DNA of 64,000 bases from Roseiarcus sp963761435 (GTDB taxonomy: Bacteria > Pseudomonadota > Alphaproteobacteria > Rhizobiales > Beijerinckiaceae). Below, one piece after another: positions 56,522-64,000 of the stretch. Location of the stretch: the NCBI GenBank assembly GCA_963761435.1, contig CAVXHJ010000011.1:1-64000 (forward strand). Direction: 5' to 3'. Both the position numbers and the translations under genes were made by a program. Every line of letters starts with the position of its first letter. Positions within the stretch are counted from its first letter, which is position 1. Under the pieces are notes generated by a model. That model ran no database searches. It worked only from the letters and a program-made list of their open reading frames with translations, and had not been told where the DNA came from.

Positions 56522-57898
56522 ATGGCAGCCTCGGAAACTACCTACGCGGAGTTTCATTTCGTGAATGATCCCGCGCTCAGTTCCGACTTCCTAGACACGT
56601 TGCAACGCGAGACGTTCGACTATTTCGTTTACGAGGCGAGCCCGCTCAACGGACTTATCGCGGATAAAACCCAGACCGGGTCACCGGCGAGCATCGCGGC
56701 TGTCGGGTTCGCCCTCTCGTCCTATCCCGTCGGGGTGGAGCGTGGCTTCATGCGTCGCTCAGACGCAATCGCGCGAACCCTTGCGACCTTGCGTTTTTTC
56801 CAGGCCAGCGTTCAGAGCGCCGACCTCGATGCGACCGGATATAAAGGCTTCTACTACCACTTTTTAGACATGGTGAGCGGAAAGCGCGTCTGGAGATGCG
56901 AACTGTCGACGATCGACAGCGCCATTCTGTTTGCCGGCATGTTGACAGCCGCCGCCTATTTCTCCGGCGAAGACGAGGACGAGCGCGAAATCCGCACACT
57001 AGCCGACGCGCTCTATCTGCGCGCTGATTGGAACTGGGCGCAAAACAGCGGCCTGACCGTGACCCATGGCTGGCAGCCCGAGAGCGGTTTTCTGCGCTAC
57101 CGCTGGGAGGGCTATTGCGAGGCGATGATTCTCTATCTCCTCGGTTTGGGCTCGCCGACGCACCCTCTACCTCGCGAAAGCTGGGAGCGGTGGACCTCCA
57201 CTTACGACTGGCGAATGATCTACGATCATGAGCTTCTCTATGCGGGACCGCTCTTCATCCACCAGTTCTCCCATATCTGGATCGACTTTCGAGGAATTCA
57301 GGACGACTATATGCGTGACAAAGAGATCGATTATTTCGAAAATAGCCGCCGCGCGACCTATGTTCATCAGCAGTATGCGATTGCCAATCCAGCCCGTTTT
57401 GAGGCCTACGGCGAAAACTCCTGGGGAATCACCGCGAGCGATGGTCCCGGGCCGGCGACTTACACAATCAAAGGAAAAAAGAGGCGCTTCTTCGGCTACG
57501 AGGCTCGGGGCGCGCCTGACGGCCCTGACGACGGCAGCATCGCTCCGTGGGCGGTCGCCGCCTCTCTCCCCTTCGCGCCCGATATCGTGCAGCCGGCGCT
57601 GACGCATTTCGAGACTTTGAAGCTGCGCCAGAACAACGCCTACGGCTTCAAAGCAGCTTTCAACGCCACGGTGGCCGACCGATCCAGTCCATCGCAATTA
57701 TGGATCTCGCCGTTTCACTTCGCCATCGACCAGGGTCCCATTCTCCTGATGCTCGAGAACTACCGCACCAACCTCATCTGGAATCTCCTGCGTCAAAGCT
57801 CCTATGTCGTCGGGGGGCTTCGCCGCGCGGGCTTTTTCGGGGGATGGCTCGGAGCCCAAAGCTTGGTGGGGACGGATAGACAGCGCGACCATCTCTAG
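56522..57898 (+). CDS. Putative glucoamylase / GH144-like endo-beta-1,2-glucanase
   Basis: This 458-residue soluble protein resembles the PF10091 family, which includes GH144 endo-beta-1,2-glucanases. It shows ETFDYFVYEASPLNGLIADK near the start, ASIAAVGFALSSYPVGVERG, AYFSGEDEDEREIRTLADAL and RWEGYCEAMILYLLGLGSPT, then PLFIHQFSHIWIDFRGIQDD and ASDGPGPATYT. There is no signal peptide, so it would act in the cytoplasm. A GTG at 56561 with a GGAG site is an alternative start. It faces ndvB across 179 bp. Its last 200 bp overlap the 3' end of the convergent P-type ATPase gene. It may recycle or trim the glucans made by NdvB. Confidence 0.82.
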   Translation: MAASETTYAEFHFVNDPALSSDFLDTLQRETFDYFVYEASPLNGLIADKTQTGSPASIAAVGFALSSYPVGVERGFMRRSDAIARTLATLRFFQASVQSADLDATGYKGFYYHFLDMVSGKRVWRCELSTIDSAILFAGMLTAAAYFSGEDEDEREIRTLADALYLRADWNWAQNSGLTVTHGWQPESGFLRYRWEGYCEAMILYLLGLGSPTHPLPRESWERWTSTYDWRMIYDHELLYAGPLFIHQFSHIWIDFRGIQDDYMRDKEIDYFENSRRATYVHQQYAIANPARFEAYGENSWGITASDGPGPATYTIKGKKRRFFGYEARGAPDGPDDGSIAPWAVAASLPFAPDIVQPALTHFETLKLRQNNAYGFKAAFNATVADRSSPSQLWISPFHFAIDQGPILLMLENYRTNLIWNLLRQSSYVVGGLRRAGFFGGWLGAQSLVGTDRQRDHL

Positions 57899-60568
57899 CG
57901 CACGAATTGGCGATGGCTGTCCTAGACGCCGCCGGCAAGCGTTTGCGCTGAGCACTGCCGCGACGCCGTCTTCGGCGTCAGGTTTAGACTCGGCTTCGGG
58001 TTTGGGCTCGGCCTTGGCTTCGATCTTGGGTCCGGCCTTGGCGTTTGGCTTGGAGGCCGGCGGCCCCGCATTGGATTCGGCTTTGGGCGCGGATTTCGAA
58101 GCGGTGGAATCGACAATCCAATAAGCAAACAGCTTCACGCGATCATTCACGAGGAACCAGACCAGGGCGTAGCCCCAAACGAAGAGCGCCCAGCCCCAGC
58201 CGAGCGGCGTCATGAACAATCCGTAGACCGCGATCAGGGTCGCCAACGTCTGTGTGCCGACCACCGCGACCAGCAAGATTCTGGCCGGGCGTATGGACCA
58301 GAAAGGTCCCCGTGTGCGCGTCAGAAATATGGTGAGGTGACCGGCTACTGACAGCTTGAGATACATCAGCGTTTGGATATGCGCGCGGTCGAGATGGAAG
58401 ACGCGCTCGCCGAGATAGAAGAGTCCGAATGCGGAGATGACGCCGACAACGCCGAGAACTGTCGATATGCCAAGAACCGTGCGCATCTCCCAGGCTTCGG
58501 GCTTGTTCCGGTAGATGACATTGTCGTACGCGATCGACAGGATGGCGCCGTCGTTGAGCAGCGCCAGCATGACGATCATGATCGCAGTCAGGGGATAGAA
58601 TTTGAAGACGACGATCGCCAACGTCATGAATAGGAGAACGCGCAGTGTCTCGGCGATGCGATAGATCGCGTAACTGTTCATCCGCTGAAAGATGCGGCGG
58701 CTTTCCTTGATCGCTTCGATAATCACCGAGAGGCCGGGTGTCAGCAGCACGATGGAAGCCGCTGCCCGCGCCGCGTCGGTCGCGCCAGAGACGGCGATCC
58801 CACAGTCGGCCTTTTTCAATGCGGGGGCGTCGTTCACGCCGTCGCCGGTCATGCCGACAATATGGCCATGCTTCTGCAAGACGTCGACGATATGAAACTT
58901 ATGTTCGGGGAACACCTGAGCGAAGCCGTCCGCATCCTCGATGGTCTTGGCCACCGCCGCTGTTTCCTCGCTCTTGGCGTCGCCGAGCGTGTTCGCGTCG
59001 AGGATGTTCGAACCCATGCCCAGGGTCTTGGCCATCTCGCGGGCGATCGCCAGAGCGTCGCCGGTCACCATCTTGATCTTCACACCCATCTCAGCCGCCG
59101 TCGTGACGGTGGCTCTGGCGTCTTCGCGCGGCGGATCGAACAGTGGCAGGACGCCCAGAAGCCGCCATTCTCCGTCGCCGTCGGCGCGGGCGATGCCCAG
59201 CGCACGAAAGCCGCGCGCGGCAAAGTCTTCGACGGCCTTGTCGACGGCGGACTTCACCACGGCCGCGTTCGCCGAGAGCGCCAGGATGACCTGCGGCGCG
59301 CCCTTGGTCACCTTGAATGTCTTTCCATCCGCGCCCTTGACCGTGGCCTCGGTCCGCTTGTGCACGGGATCGAACGGCTGAAAATGCGTGACCTGATAGG
59401 GCTTCAGCGCCTGCTTGTCCTTCAGGCCGCCGAGCACCGCGAGATCGATCGTGTCGTTATTCGCCGCCTGCGACGCCAATGCGCCCGCGAGGATGAGGTC
59501 CGTGGCGGTGAAGGCGTCAAGGCAGAACGGTTCGCCGAGAGTCAGCTTGTTCTGAGTGAGCGTTCCGGTCTTGTCGGCGCAGAGCACATCCACGCCCGCC
59601 AATTCCTCGATCGCGACCAGTTTGCTCACAATCGCCTGTTTCTTGGCGAGCAGGCGCGCGCCGACCGCCATCGTCACCGACAAGACCGTCGGCATCGCCA
59701 CGGGGATGGCCGCGACCGTCAGCACCAGCGCGAACTGCAACACGGTGAGGATCGGCTCGCCGCGGTAGACTCCAAGTGCGATGATCACCGCCACAAGGAT
59801 CAGCGCGAGGACAATCAGGTAGTTGCCGATCTTCAGCACGGCTTTCTGGAAATGGCTGACGGTGACCGCCGTCTCCACCAGTTCCGCCGTCTTGCCGAAG
59901 TAGGTTTTGCCGCCCGTCGCGTAAACCAGCGCGCCGATTTCGCCGCGACGAACGACCGAACCGGAGAACACGGCGTCGCCAGATATGCGCGTGGCGGGCA
60001 ACGATTCTCCGGTCAGCGCCGACTGGTCGACGGATATCTCGTCGCCGTCCAGCAAGCGCGCATCGGCCGGCACAATGTCGCCCAGGCGCAAGCGGATGGC
60101 GTCGCCGGGCACAAGTTCGCGCGCCGCCGGATTGACCCATTTCCCGTCGCGTTTCACCCTGGCCTTGATCGCGAGCGTCGCCTTCAGGGCGGCGATAGCG
60201 TTGCCCGCTTGATGTTCTTCCCAGAATCCGACCACGGCATTGGCCAGAAGCAGAACGAGGATGATGCCAAAGTCAGGCCAGTGCTGGGCTGCCGCCGACA
60301 GGATCACCGCCGCTTCAATCATCCAGGGGATCGGACCCCAGAAATAGGAGAGGAACTTCAAGATCTCGTTGGTCTTCTTCTCCGCGATCTCGTTCGGCCC
60401 ATATCGAGCGAGCCGCTTCTCCGCCTCAGCTTGAGTCAGGCCATCCGGCGACGAACTCAGCTTTTTCTCGACCTCCGAGAGAGGCAGGGTTTGCAGATTG
60501 TCCTTCGCATCAGAGCTTGGACCAGCTTTGGATCCGGGAGCCTTGGGGTGATCTGCATGAGCTTTCAT
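57698..60568 (-). CDS. Plasma-membrane-type H+-translocating P-type ATPase
   Basis: This P-III-type ATPase pumps protons across the inner membrane. Motifs in order: cation ATPase N-terminal domain, DISVDQSALTGESLP-like text (EISVDQSALTGESLPATRIS), AAIPVAMPTVLSVTMAVGAR, the phosphorylation site CADKTGTLTQNKL (near residue 350) and GMTGDGVNDAPALKKADCGI. Ten helices are predicted. The start at 60568 (MKAHADHPK) follows AAGGAA; an upstream GTG adds nine residues. The C-terminal tail has Lys/Glu/Pro repeats (AEPKPEAESKPDAEDG) and then reads through antisense of the glucoamylase; a one-base shift in the tail would stop it near 57922 instead. Confidence 0.88.
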   Translation of the reverse strand: MKAHADHPKAPGSKAGPSSDAKDNLQTLPLSEVEKKLSSSPDGLTQAEAEKRLARYGPNEIAEKKTNEILKFLSYFWGPIPWMIEAAVILSAAAQHWPDFGIILVLLLANAVVGFWEEHQAGNAIAALKATLAIKARVKRDGKWVNPAARELVPGDAIRLRLGDIVPADARLLDGDEISVDQSALTGESLPATRISGDAVFSGSVVRRGEIGALVYATGGKTYFGKTAELVETAVTVSHFQKAVLKIGNYLIVLALILVAVIIALGVYRGEPILTVLQFALVLTVAAIPVAMPTVLSVTMAVGARLLAKKQAIVSKLVAIEELAGVDVLCADKTGTLTQNKLTLGEPFCLDAFTATDLILAGALASQAANNDTIDLAVLGGLKDKQALKPYQVTHFQPFDPVHKRTEATVKGADGKTFKVTKGAPQVILALSANAAVVKSAVDKAVEDFAARGFRALGIARADGDGEWRLLGVLPLFDPPREDARATVTTAAEMGVKIKMVTGDALAIAREMAKTLGMGSNILDANTLGDAKSEETAAVAKTIEDADGFAQVFPEHKFHIVDVLQKHGHIVGMTGDGVNDAPALKKADCGIAVSGATDAARAAASIVLLTPGLSVIIEAIKESRRIFQRMNSYAIYRIAETLRVLLFMTLAIVVFKFYPLTAIMIVMLALLNDGAILSIAYDNVIYRNKPEAWEMRTVLGISTVLGVVGVISAFGLFYLGERVFHLDRAHIQTLMYLKLSVAGHLTIFLTRTRGPFWSIRPARILLVAVVGTQTLATLIAVYGLFMTPLGWGWALFVWGYALVWFLVNDRVKLFAYWIVDSTASKSAPKAESNAGPPASKPNAKAGPKIEAKAEPKPEAESKPDAEDGVAAVLSANACRRRLGQPSPIRALEMVALSIRPHQALGSEPSPEKARAAKPPDDIGALTQEIPDEVGAVVLEHQENGTLVDGEVKRRDP

Positions 60569-61209
60569 GAACCAAGTTCCTTCGACCTTGGCCACGCGTC
60601 GATTTAGGCGTGCCGCGCGGGACGCCTATCCTCATGTGCATGGCCTCTGTCGCGCGCAGCAATCGAGCTCTCATCAAGCTGGCGCGGCCTTGTTCCTACG
60701 CTTCACGACCTCCGTGGCGCCCTCATCCGCGAAAAATCAACGCGGTTTCGCTGGATGACGACGCTAACGGGCCGAAGTAACACTGGCCTAGGGGGCTTAG
60801 CGAAAACAGGTTCGGAATCTACCTATCCCGATCCCATCTGAGAGCGCCGCTTTCGACGGTAGTTCGGCACGCCGCAGCGCTCGAGAACAGGGAGCAGAGC
60901 TACCGTGACCGCGCCGTTCGCTTAACTCGCATCAACGAGAGGTTTCGAGGCTTTCGCCGCGTCCAAGCCTTCGTGCACATCCAGGCGAGAGGGATTAGCC
61001 GGGGCGAGTATGGTTTTGGCGCGCGCCCTTTCAGACGGGCGAGTCGCTTGGCCGTCGCGGCGGTGTCCATTCACCATGTCCTGAGGCCGGCGTGAGTACT
61101 TTCCGAGGCTGTCCGCCTCCGGATTTTTTCACTAGCGTCACAATGCAGGAGCGAGCGACGCAGGCCCAAGCGCGTCATTCGCCTTCGCCGTACGCAAGGA
61201 CAGCAGGTC
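60569..61209. other. 641-bp intergenic region
   Basis: No gene, tRNA or clear terminator is seen between the ATPase and the CsbD gene. It must contain divergent promoters for both. A plus-strand frame at 61092-61430 is a shadow of the CsbD gene. Confidence 0.5.
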
Positions 61210-61383
61210 ATGGACAAGAACAGAGTCGCCGGTTCGATCAAGGAAATCAGGGGCGCAGCCAAAGAGGCCGTCGGCAAGGCTGTCGGAGACGCCAAGTTGC
61301 AGAACGACGGCAAGACCGAGAAGGCCGTCGGCAAGATTCAGAACGCCGTCGGCGGCCTGAACGCCGCGGTGAAGAAACCGTAG
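61210..61383 (+). CDS. CsbD-family small stress protein
   Basis: The 57-residue frame MDKNRVAGSIKEIRGAAKEA continues VGKAVGDAKLQNDGKTEKAV and ends with GGLNAAVKKP. Spaced G-x-x-K-E and A-K-x-x-x-G repeats match CsbD/YjbJ proteins, which are unstructured, abundant in stationary phase and of unknown biochemical role. It is too short for ordinary ORF cut-offs. Start ATG 61210 with an AGGTC-type site upstream. It precedes another small gene by 43 nt. Confidence 0.85.
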   Translation: MDKNRVAGSIKEIRGAAKEAVGKAVGDAKLQNDGKTEKAVGKIQNAVGGLNAAVKKP

Positions 61384-61426
61384 CGGCGCCGCTTCAGACG
61401 ACTCTGACCTGCCCAGAGCCCGAAAT

Positions 61427-61578
61427 ATGAGCACAATTCTCCTTGTCATAATCCTGATCCTCATCTTCGGTGGTGGCGGGGGATATTATGCTCATGGGCG
61501 CTATGGCGCCCCGGCCTAGGCGGCGTTCTTGGCATCGTTCTGATCGTGCTTATCGTCCTGTGGCTCATGGGCCGGTAG
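61427..61578 (+). CDS. DUF3309-like small membrane protein (one apparent frameshift)
   Basis: The first frame, MSTILLVIILILIFGGGGGY to GRYGAPA, stops at 61517-61519. The next frame continues LGGVLGIVLIVLIVLWLMGR to a stop at 61576-61578. One missing G near 61511-61515 would restore a single 50-residue protein with two hydrophobic segments around a Gly-rich loop, the DUF3309 plan. It may be a sequence error or a broken small gene; the family has no known function. Confidence 0.7.
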
Positions 61579-61784
61579 GTCAAGGTGCGCACCGAGACGC
61601 CAATCGACCCTGGGTGCTTACAAAGCTTGGGCGCGCCGGCGCGAGGGGTCGCGCGAATTCCGTTTGAGGACCTCCTCCTTGAGTCGTCGTGATCGTCGAG
61701 GCCGCGTTCGGTCATAGGCCGATGGCGAAACTTGGATTGCGGCATCCGCGCTGAGCGTGTGGGGCGTTGATCCGGAGCTTCGGC

Positions 61785-62888
61785 ATGTTGGATTCGGATC
61801 GGCAGCCTGAGATTGAGGCGCCAGAGGAATTATTGGCGGATATGCCGCTGCCGTCCGATGCGAGGACTTTCTTTCTCGGCGGCATTTTTGTTCTATTGAT
61901 ATTGACGGCGGCCTATGTGGCCAGTGAGATCGTCTTGCCGATGATCTTCGCGGTCATGCTCAATCTCTTGATGCAGCCGGCCTTGCGCGCACTCGAGCGA
62001 TTGCGGACGCCAAGGGCGCTGGGCGCTCTTGTGCTCATACTTGTCGTGATCGCGACGATTGTCGGACTTGGCGCCGCCATCTCCGGACCCGCCGAAGCGT
62101 GGATAGCCAAGCTGCCTGAGGGCGTTCCCCGCATCCTGGAGCGGCTGAGATTTCTTGATGCACCCATCAATACGCTTCGGACATTTCTGGCGGCCGCAAA
62201 TAGTTTCGGCGCCGCGGGCCCGCAGCGAAGCTCGCCCGGGCCTTTGGACGGCGCAGCGATTCTCTCGAGCGTCTTCGCCGGGACGCGGAGCTTCGCCAGC
62301 GGTCTGTTCACCACCGTCTTGTTTCTCTACTTCCTCCTCGTTTCGGGCGACAGTTTCCTGCGGCGGCTGGTCGAGGTCTTGCCCAGGTTCGCCAGCAAGC
62401 GGCAGGCGGTCGACATCTCGCAGCAGATCGGGCGCGATATTTCCGCCTATCTCGTCACAATCACCCTGATGAACGCGCTAGTCGGCGCCGCGACCGCCCT
62501 TGTCATGTGGTCGACCGGAGTGGGCGATCCCGTTCTATGGGGGACGGTCGCATTCGTTCTCAACTATGTGCCGCTTCTCGGGCCCGCGGCCGCTATTTTC
62601 ATTTTCCTGTTCGCCGGCTCGCTCACCATCACTTCGACCTGGCAAGCCCTTCTCCCGGCGGCGCTCTATGGCGCCATCCATGTGGTCGAGGGCGAGACGG
62701 TGACGCCGATGCTTCTCGCCAGACGATTCACGCTCAATCCGGTTCTCGTTATCTTCTCTTTCGTGTTCTGGTTCTGGCTGTGGGGCGTCCCGGGCGCGAT
62801 TCTTTCGGCGCCAATTCTGGCGACGACCAAGATCGTGTGTGATCGCGTTCGGCCGCTCGCGGCTCTTGGCCATATTCTCGCCGGGTGA
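61785..62888 (+). CDS. AI-2E/PerM-family transporter
   Basis: This 367-residue permease has about eight helices: FFLGGIFVLLILTAAYVASE and IVLPMIFAVMLNLLMQPALR at the N-terminus, then IAKLPEGVPRILERLRFL, and ITLMNALVGAATALVMWSTG with VLWGTVAFVLNYVPLLGPAA, the conserved PerM/AI-2E core with the NYVPLLGP signature. It ends near WLWGVPGAILSAPILATTK. The start ATG 61785 has GGAG 7 nt upstream; a TTG at 61767 is less likely. Whether it exports a quorum signal or another compound is unknown. It is convergent with the response regulator. Confidence 0.88.
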   Translation: MLDSDRQPEIEAPEELLADMPLPSDARTFFLGGIFVLLILTAAYVASEIVLPMIFAVMLNLLMQPALRALERLRTPRALGALVLILVVIATIVGLGAAISGPAEAWIAKLPEGVPRILERLRFLDAPINTLRTFLAAANSFGAAGPQRSSPGPLDGAAILSSVFAGTRSFASGLFTTVLFLYFLLVSGDSFLRRLVEVLPRFASKRQAVDISQQIGRDISAYLVTITLMNALVGAATALVMWSTGVGDPVLWGTVAFVLNYVPLLGPAAAIFIFLFAGSLTITSTWQALLPAALYGAIHVVEGETVTPMLLARRFTLNPVLVIFSFVFWFWLWGVPGAILSAPILATTKIVCDRVRPLAALGHILAG

Positions 62889-62908
62889 AGGCGTGAGCCC
62901 GCGGCGGC

Positions 62909-64000
62909 TCAAGGCGCCATCGACGGCTCATCTTCTCCGCCCGACGCGAGAAGCGCCAGCCGGGCAAGGGCGGGCAGCGACTTCGACCCGGTTCTCTTCA
63001 TGATCGAGGCCCGGTGGCTCTCGACCGTGCGCTGGCTGATGCCGAGGTCGGCGGCGATGTTCTTGCTCGGCTGGCCCGCGAGCACCCTTTCCATCACGTC
63101 GCGTTGCCGCGGCGTGAGACCCGCGAGGTGAGCTGACGCTGACTCTCGCAGCTTCAGCAACTTGCTCGAATCCTGCGACAACTCGAGAGCCCGCTCGATG
63201 CTAGCGACGAGCTCCGCGCGGCCGATCGGCTTTTCGATGAAATCCAGTGCGCCCGCTTTCATGGCTTTAACCGCCATAGGCACGTCGGCCTCCCCGGTGA
63301 TCATGATCGCTGGCAAGCGATGGCCTTCGTCACGGAAAGTCTCGAGCAGTTCGAGCCCGCTCATCCCCGGCAGATAGGCGTCGATCAGCAGGCACGCGGA
63401 TTTGCCAGGAGCAAAGGCGTCTAGAAACGCCTCACTGCTCGCATAGGATTTGACGACGCGGCCATCGTCCTCGAGAACGGTTCGTATCGCCTCACGAACC
63501 TGGTCGTCATCATCGATGACAATGATTCTGGCTCCGCCCGAAGCGCTCAGGGCTTCGACAGAGTGACGAGGAGGTAAGACCTGGGGGTCGACTGGTTTGG
63601 CTAGGTGCTTCTCGATCGCCCGCGTCAAATCGCCGAGTTTGACCGGCTTATTGAGCTGAACGCAGTCGTGCAGGGCGATATCGCGCATGGCCTCAGTCGA
63701 AATATCGCCGGTTACGATGATGAATGGAATTTGCCGCTCGAGCTCCTGCCGCAGTTTCTGACAGAGTTGAACTCCATTCATGCCCCGTGGCAAATTGTAG
63801 TCGGCGAGGACCAGATCGGGTCTCATTGTCCCGCGCGCCATCAATTCCAGCGCGTCGTAGCCGTCGACGGCCCCCGAAGTCTCATAGCCCTCTTCGTTCA
63901 GGAACAGCTCGAGGTGCTCGCGAACTTCCGGGTCGTCCTCAACGATCAGGATCGCTCCAGCGCGCGGCGCCGTTTGCACGTCGTCCGCCGGCCGCGCATG
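62909..64000 (-). CDS. REC-REC-LuxR-type response regulator (probably 5' truncated by window)
   Basis: Two receiver domains in tandem, AILIVEDDPEVREHLELFLN (phospho-Asp in VLADYNLPRGMNG) and IIVIDDDDQVREAIRTVLED (Asp in LLIDAYLPGMSGLELL, conserved MITGEADVPMAVKAMKAGAL, Lys in IEKPIG), precede a C-terminal LuxR-type HTH: LTPRQRDVMERVLAGQPSKN and LGISQRTVESHRASIMKRTG. The frame is open to the window edge. A GTG at 63979 could start it, but the lead-in PADDVQTAPRAG resembles a linker, so this may be the end of a larger hybrid kinase. The second REC and HTH resemble FixJ-like outputs of such proteins. Confidence 0.8.
   Translation of the reverse strand, partial: HARPADDVQTAPRAGAILIVEDDPEVREHLELFLNEEGYETSGAVDGYDALELMARGTMRPDLVLADYNLPRGMNGVQLCQKLRQELERQIPFIIVTGDISTEAMRDIALHDCVQLNKPVKLGDLTRAIEKHLAKPVDPQVLPPRHSVEALSASGGARIIVIDDDDQVREAIRTVLEDDGRVVKSYASSEAFLDAFAPGKSACLLIDAYLPGMSGLELLETFRDEGHRLPAIMITGEADVPMAVKAMKAGALDFIEKPIGRAELVASIERALELSQDSSKLLKLRESASAHLAGLTPRQRDVMERVLAGQPSKNIAADLGISQRTVESHRASIMKRTGSKSLPALARLALLASGGEDEPSMAP

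Noticed and set aside
1..64000. CRISPR array or prophage
   Set aside because: No regularly spaced direct repeats with spacers and no phage structural or integrase genes were seen.

Overview
The window is high-GC DNA from an alphaproteobacterium, most likely of the order Hyphomicrobiales (Rhizobiales). This is inferred from the cyclic beta-1,2-glucan synthase NdvB, a heterotetrameric sarcosine oxidase operon, the fused siroheme synthase, short intergenic palindromes typical of that order and overall protein style. Genus cannot be fixed from the sequence alone.

Layout. 1-1.8 kb: the 3' end of a NuoL/HyfB-like proton-conducting subunit, followed by a fluoride exporter and a DUF190 protein. 1.9-8.6 kb (minus strand): an enoyl-CoA hydratase and a branched-chain 2-oxoacid dehydrogenase operon (bkdA1-bkdA2-bkdB-lpdA), with tRNA-Leu(CAG) just upstream on the other strand. 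9.3-14.7 kb (minus): a DUF1622 protein, a methyltransferase, a sulfatase, two small membrane proteins and the formylglycine-generating enzyme that would activate the sulfatase. 14.8-20.7 kb (plus): a LacI-type regulator, a sugar-type ABC importer and a cyclase-family hydrolase. 21-23.9 kb: cysG, mrp and a DUF971 gene. 24.5-30.5 kb (minus): an exopolysaccharide export cluster. 31-39.3 kb (plus): a dimethylglycine-dehydrogenase-like flavoprotein, a TetR regulator and soxB-ABM-soxD-soxA-soxG, a demethylation module for sarcosine-type substrates. 40-44.6 kb: a truncated cyclase/TPR gene, a crotonase, radC, map, a CinA-N-like protein and gpt. 44.7-47.7 kb: a scar region with a broken tRNA-Leu(UAA), an intron-containing tRNA-Leu(UAA) and decayed IS66 genes. 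47.7-57.9 kb: ndvB and a divergent glucoamylase/GH144-like gene. 57.7-64 kb: a plasma-membrane-type H+-ATPase, small stress-type proteins, an AI-2E/PerM-family permease and a REC-REC-HTH regulator that probably runs off the window.

The most striking item is a compact group I intron of about 215 nt (44958-45172) that splits tRNA-Leu(UAA) between U34 and A35, the position used by cyanobacterial and plastid introns. A 3'-truncated, intronless tRNA-Leu(UAA) lies about 235 bp upstream. The second notable item is a pair of MITE-like elements (2972-3269 and 23996-24169), each with imperfect terminal inverted repeats and an 8-bp target duplication.

Four otherwise well-conserved genes (bkdB, an exopolysaccharide outer-membrane barrel gene, ndvB and a DUF3309-like gene) each carry one apparent single-base frameshift. 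That pattern could reflect assembly indels or real lesions, and should be settled before any of them is called a pseudogene.
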